In this document: positions 62,793 through 64,000 of the stretch, in pieces
How the letters are laid out: each line of letters opens with the position of its first letter
Position numbering within the stretch: the first letter of the stretch is position 1
Origin: Streptomyces sp. TLI_146
Lineage (GTDB): Bacteria > Actinomycetota > Actinomycetes > Streptomycetales > Streptomycetaceae
Assembly (NCBI RefSeq): GCF_002846415.1
Contig: NZ_PJMX01000001.1
Coordinates: 6,448,001-6,512,000 of the forward strand
Length of the DNA stretch: 64,000 nucleotides
Direction: 5' to 3'
Notes under the pieces: generated by a model
Database searches by the model: none
Told to the model about the DNA's origin: nothing
What the model saw: only the letters and a program-made list of their open reading frames with translations
Translations under genes and position numbers: made by a program

Positions 62793-64000
62793 ATGGGACG
62801 CGGGGACGGCGACGGGGGCCGGGAGACGCTGGTACGGATCTGCGATCTGGCGGGACGTACCCGGGGCACCGGATTCGTCGCCGACGACCGCGGCACCGTG
62901 GTCACCAGCCACGAGGCGGTGGACGGGCTCACCCGGGTGGTGCTGCACGCGCCCGGCGAGCGCACCTGCCTCGCCGAGGCCGACGCGGTCACCCCGCTGC
63001 CGGAGGCCGACCTCGCCCTGGTGCGCACCGAGGGCCTGGGAGTGCGGCCGCTGCCCGTCGCCGCCCGGGAGTCGGTCGCCGCGGGCACGTACGTACGGAT
63101 CGCCGCGCACGGCTGGCGCGAGGCGCGGGTGCTCGGCGAGTCGCCCGTCACCTACACCGCCACCGACCGCTTCCACCTCCTCGGCTCCGCCCTGGAGCTG
63201 GCGATCGGCACCGAGGGCGCCGACGCGCTGCGGCTCGGCGGCGAGGCCGCGGGAGGGCCGGTCCTGGACGCGGCGACCGGTGCGGTGCTCGGGGTGCTCG
63301 GCACCGCGCTGCACGCGGCGCACCGGGCGGCCGGATTCGCGGTGCCGCTGCGGCCCGACGGGGGCCCGCTCGAAGAGCTGCTGCGGCGCAACGCGGCGAC
63401 CGTGCCGGGGTACGGCGAGGACCTGAACCTGGCGGGCGCGCTCCAGCTCACCGCGACCTCGGTGGGCTCGGCCGGCGGCCCCGGAGCACGCCAGGACCCG
63501 GTCGAACGGCGGCTCACCGTACGGCACTTCACGGACTTCGCGGCGGGGCGGGCCAGTGTGCTCGGCCTGGTCGGAGACCCCGGCACCGGCCGCACCACCG
63601 AGCTCGCCGCACTCGCCGCCCGCCGCGCCCGGGGCCCGGAGCCCGCCCCCACGGTGTGGCTGCGCGGCGCGGACCTGCGCGCGGGCGACGGCTCGGTGGC
63701 CGACGCGGTGGCGCGGGCGCTGCGCCAGGCGGGCCGGATCGTGGCGGCCGCGGGCGCTCCCGGAGACATGGAGTGCGCCACCCCGGAGCGGGTGGCACGG
63801 CTGGCCTCGGACGCCGGGCGCCCGCTGCTCGTCCTGCTCGACGGGCCCGAGGAGATGCCGCCCGTGCTCGCGCACCGGCTGCCCGAGTGGACGGCCGGTA
63901 CGGCGGCGTGGCTGCGCGCGGCCGGGGCGCGGCTCGTGGTGGCCTGCCGCCCCGAGCACTGGGAGCAGGCCGGGGCGCTCTTCCCGCCGGACGCGCTGCA
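62793..64000 (+). CDS. Trypsin-like domain plus P-loop (STAND-type) ATPase, C-terminus beyond window
   Basis: The frame opens at ATG 62793 (no clear ribosome site) and runs to the window end: 402 residues seen. Residues ~12-185 resemble a trypsin-like serine protease: GTGFVADDRGTVVTSH with His40, EADLALV with Asp73, and GGEAAGGPVLD where Ala153 replaces the catalytic Ser. Residues ~240-400 start a P-loop NTPase: GDPGTGRTT at 261-269, with Arg267 in place of the usual Lys, and Walker B LLVLLDGPEE. Family members with protease plus STAND modules are sensors or defence proteins. Here both active sites look altered. Confidence 0.8.
   Translation, partial: MGRGDGDGGRETLVRICDLAGRTRGTGFVADDRGTVVTSHEAVDGLTRVVLHAPGERTCLAEADAVTPLPEADLALVRTEGLGVRPLPVAARESVAAGTYVRIAAHGWREARVLGESPVTYTATDRFHLLGSALELAIGTEGADALRLGGEAAGGPVLDAATGAVLGVLGTALHAAHRAAGFAVPLRPDGGPLEELLRRNAATVPGYGEDLNLAGALQLTATSVGSAGGPGARQDPVERRLTVRHFTDFAAGRASVLGLVGDPGTGRTTELAALAARRARGPEPAPTVWLRGADLRAGDGSVADAVARALRQAGRIVAAAGAPGDMECATPERVARLASDAGRPLLVLLDGPEEMPPVLAHRLPEWTAGTAAWLRAAGARLVVACRPEHWEQAGALFPPDAL

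Overview
The window is a piece of a Streptomyces chromosome. It has very high G+C with C/G-ending codons, many GTG starts and translationally coupled stop-start overlaps. Its gene order is the conserved rpsB-tsf-pyrH-frr-cdsA-rlmN ... dxr-rip-ispG ... proS ... rimP-nusA-ylxR-infB-ylxP-rbfA-truB backbone. From memory this corresponds to roughly SCO5624 to SCO5710 of S. coelicolor. No tRNA, rRNA, CRISPR array, phage or transposase gene was seen.

Layout: 1-7481 holds a SnoaL-like fragment, an M23-type exported protein and the translation/UMP kinase/phospholipid run rpsB to rlmN. 7503-11511 is a TPP-riboswitch-controlled thiamine ABC importer (thiB-thiP-thiQ). 11807-15901 is a minus-strand group: ABC exporter ATPase and permease, a LOG-family protein and a DMT transporter. 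16358-32829 is a polyamine locus with a class III aminotransferase, an Lrp-type regulator, two aldehyde dehydrogenases, two PotD-like lipoproteins, PotABC and an FAD amine oxidase. Embedded in it are an aminodeoxyfutalosine deaminase (menaquinone), a GDPD, a small membrane protein and a stand-alone NADAR protein. 33000-36204 has a small conserved protein, a GH18 chitinase under a DasR-type (dre) site and a PAP2 protein. 36308-43843 has gabT, a VirD4/TraD-like membrane ATPase, a PucR regulator and a third aldehyde dehydrogenase. 44016-49954 is an acyl-CoA dehydrogenase and the MEP-pathway/site-2-protease operon dxr-rip-ispG. 50327-55451 has two acetyltransferases, proS and a three-gene lipoprotein/ferritin-like/pseudokinase operon. 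55638-62611 is the nusA-infB operon through truB. The right edge cuts a trypsin-like/P-loop ATPase protein.

The genes suggest a route from polyamines to succinate. PotABCD imports putrescine or spermidine, an aminotransferase or FAD oxidase deaminates it, aldehyde dehydrogenases make GABA, GabT makes succinic semialdehyde, and a further dehydrogenase finishes. Lrp and PucR proteins are the likely regulators.

The most unusual DNA is intergenic. A dispersed, strongly structured repeat occurs at five places (11.5-11.8, 24.4-24.9, 37.8-38.0, 42.1-42.3 and 50.0-50.3 kb). At three of them it has the same two-hairpins-inside-a-long-stem architecture, and at one it is amplified as a 61-bp tandem array. 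A separate 261-bp MITE-like inverted-repeat element supplies the stop codon of the aminotransferase gene. Several proteins look like catalytically altered family members: a pseudokinase, a trypsin-like domain without its serine, and an ABC ATPase with an eroded signature. These are the best leads for something undescribed.
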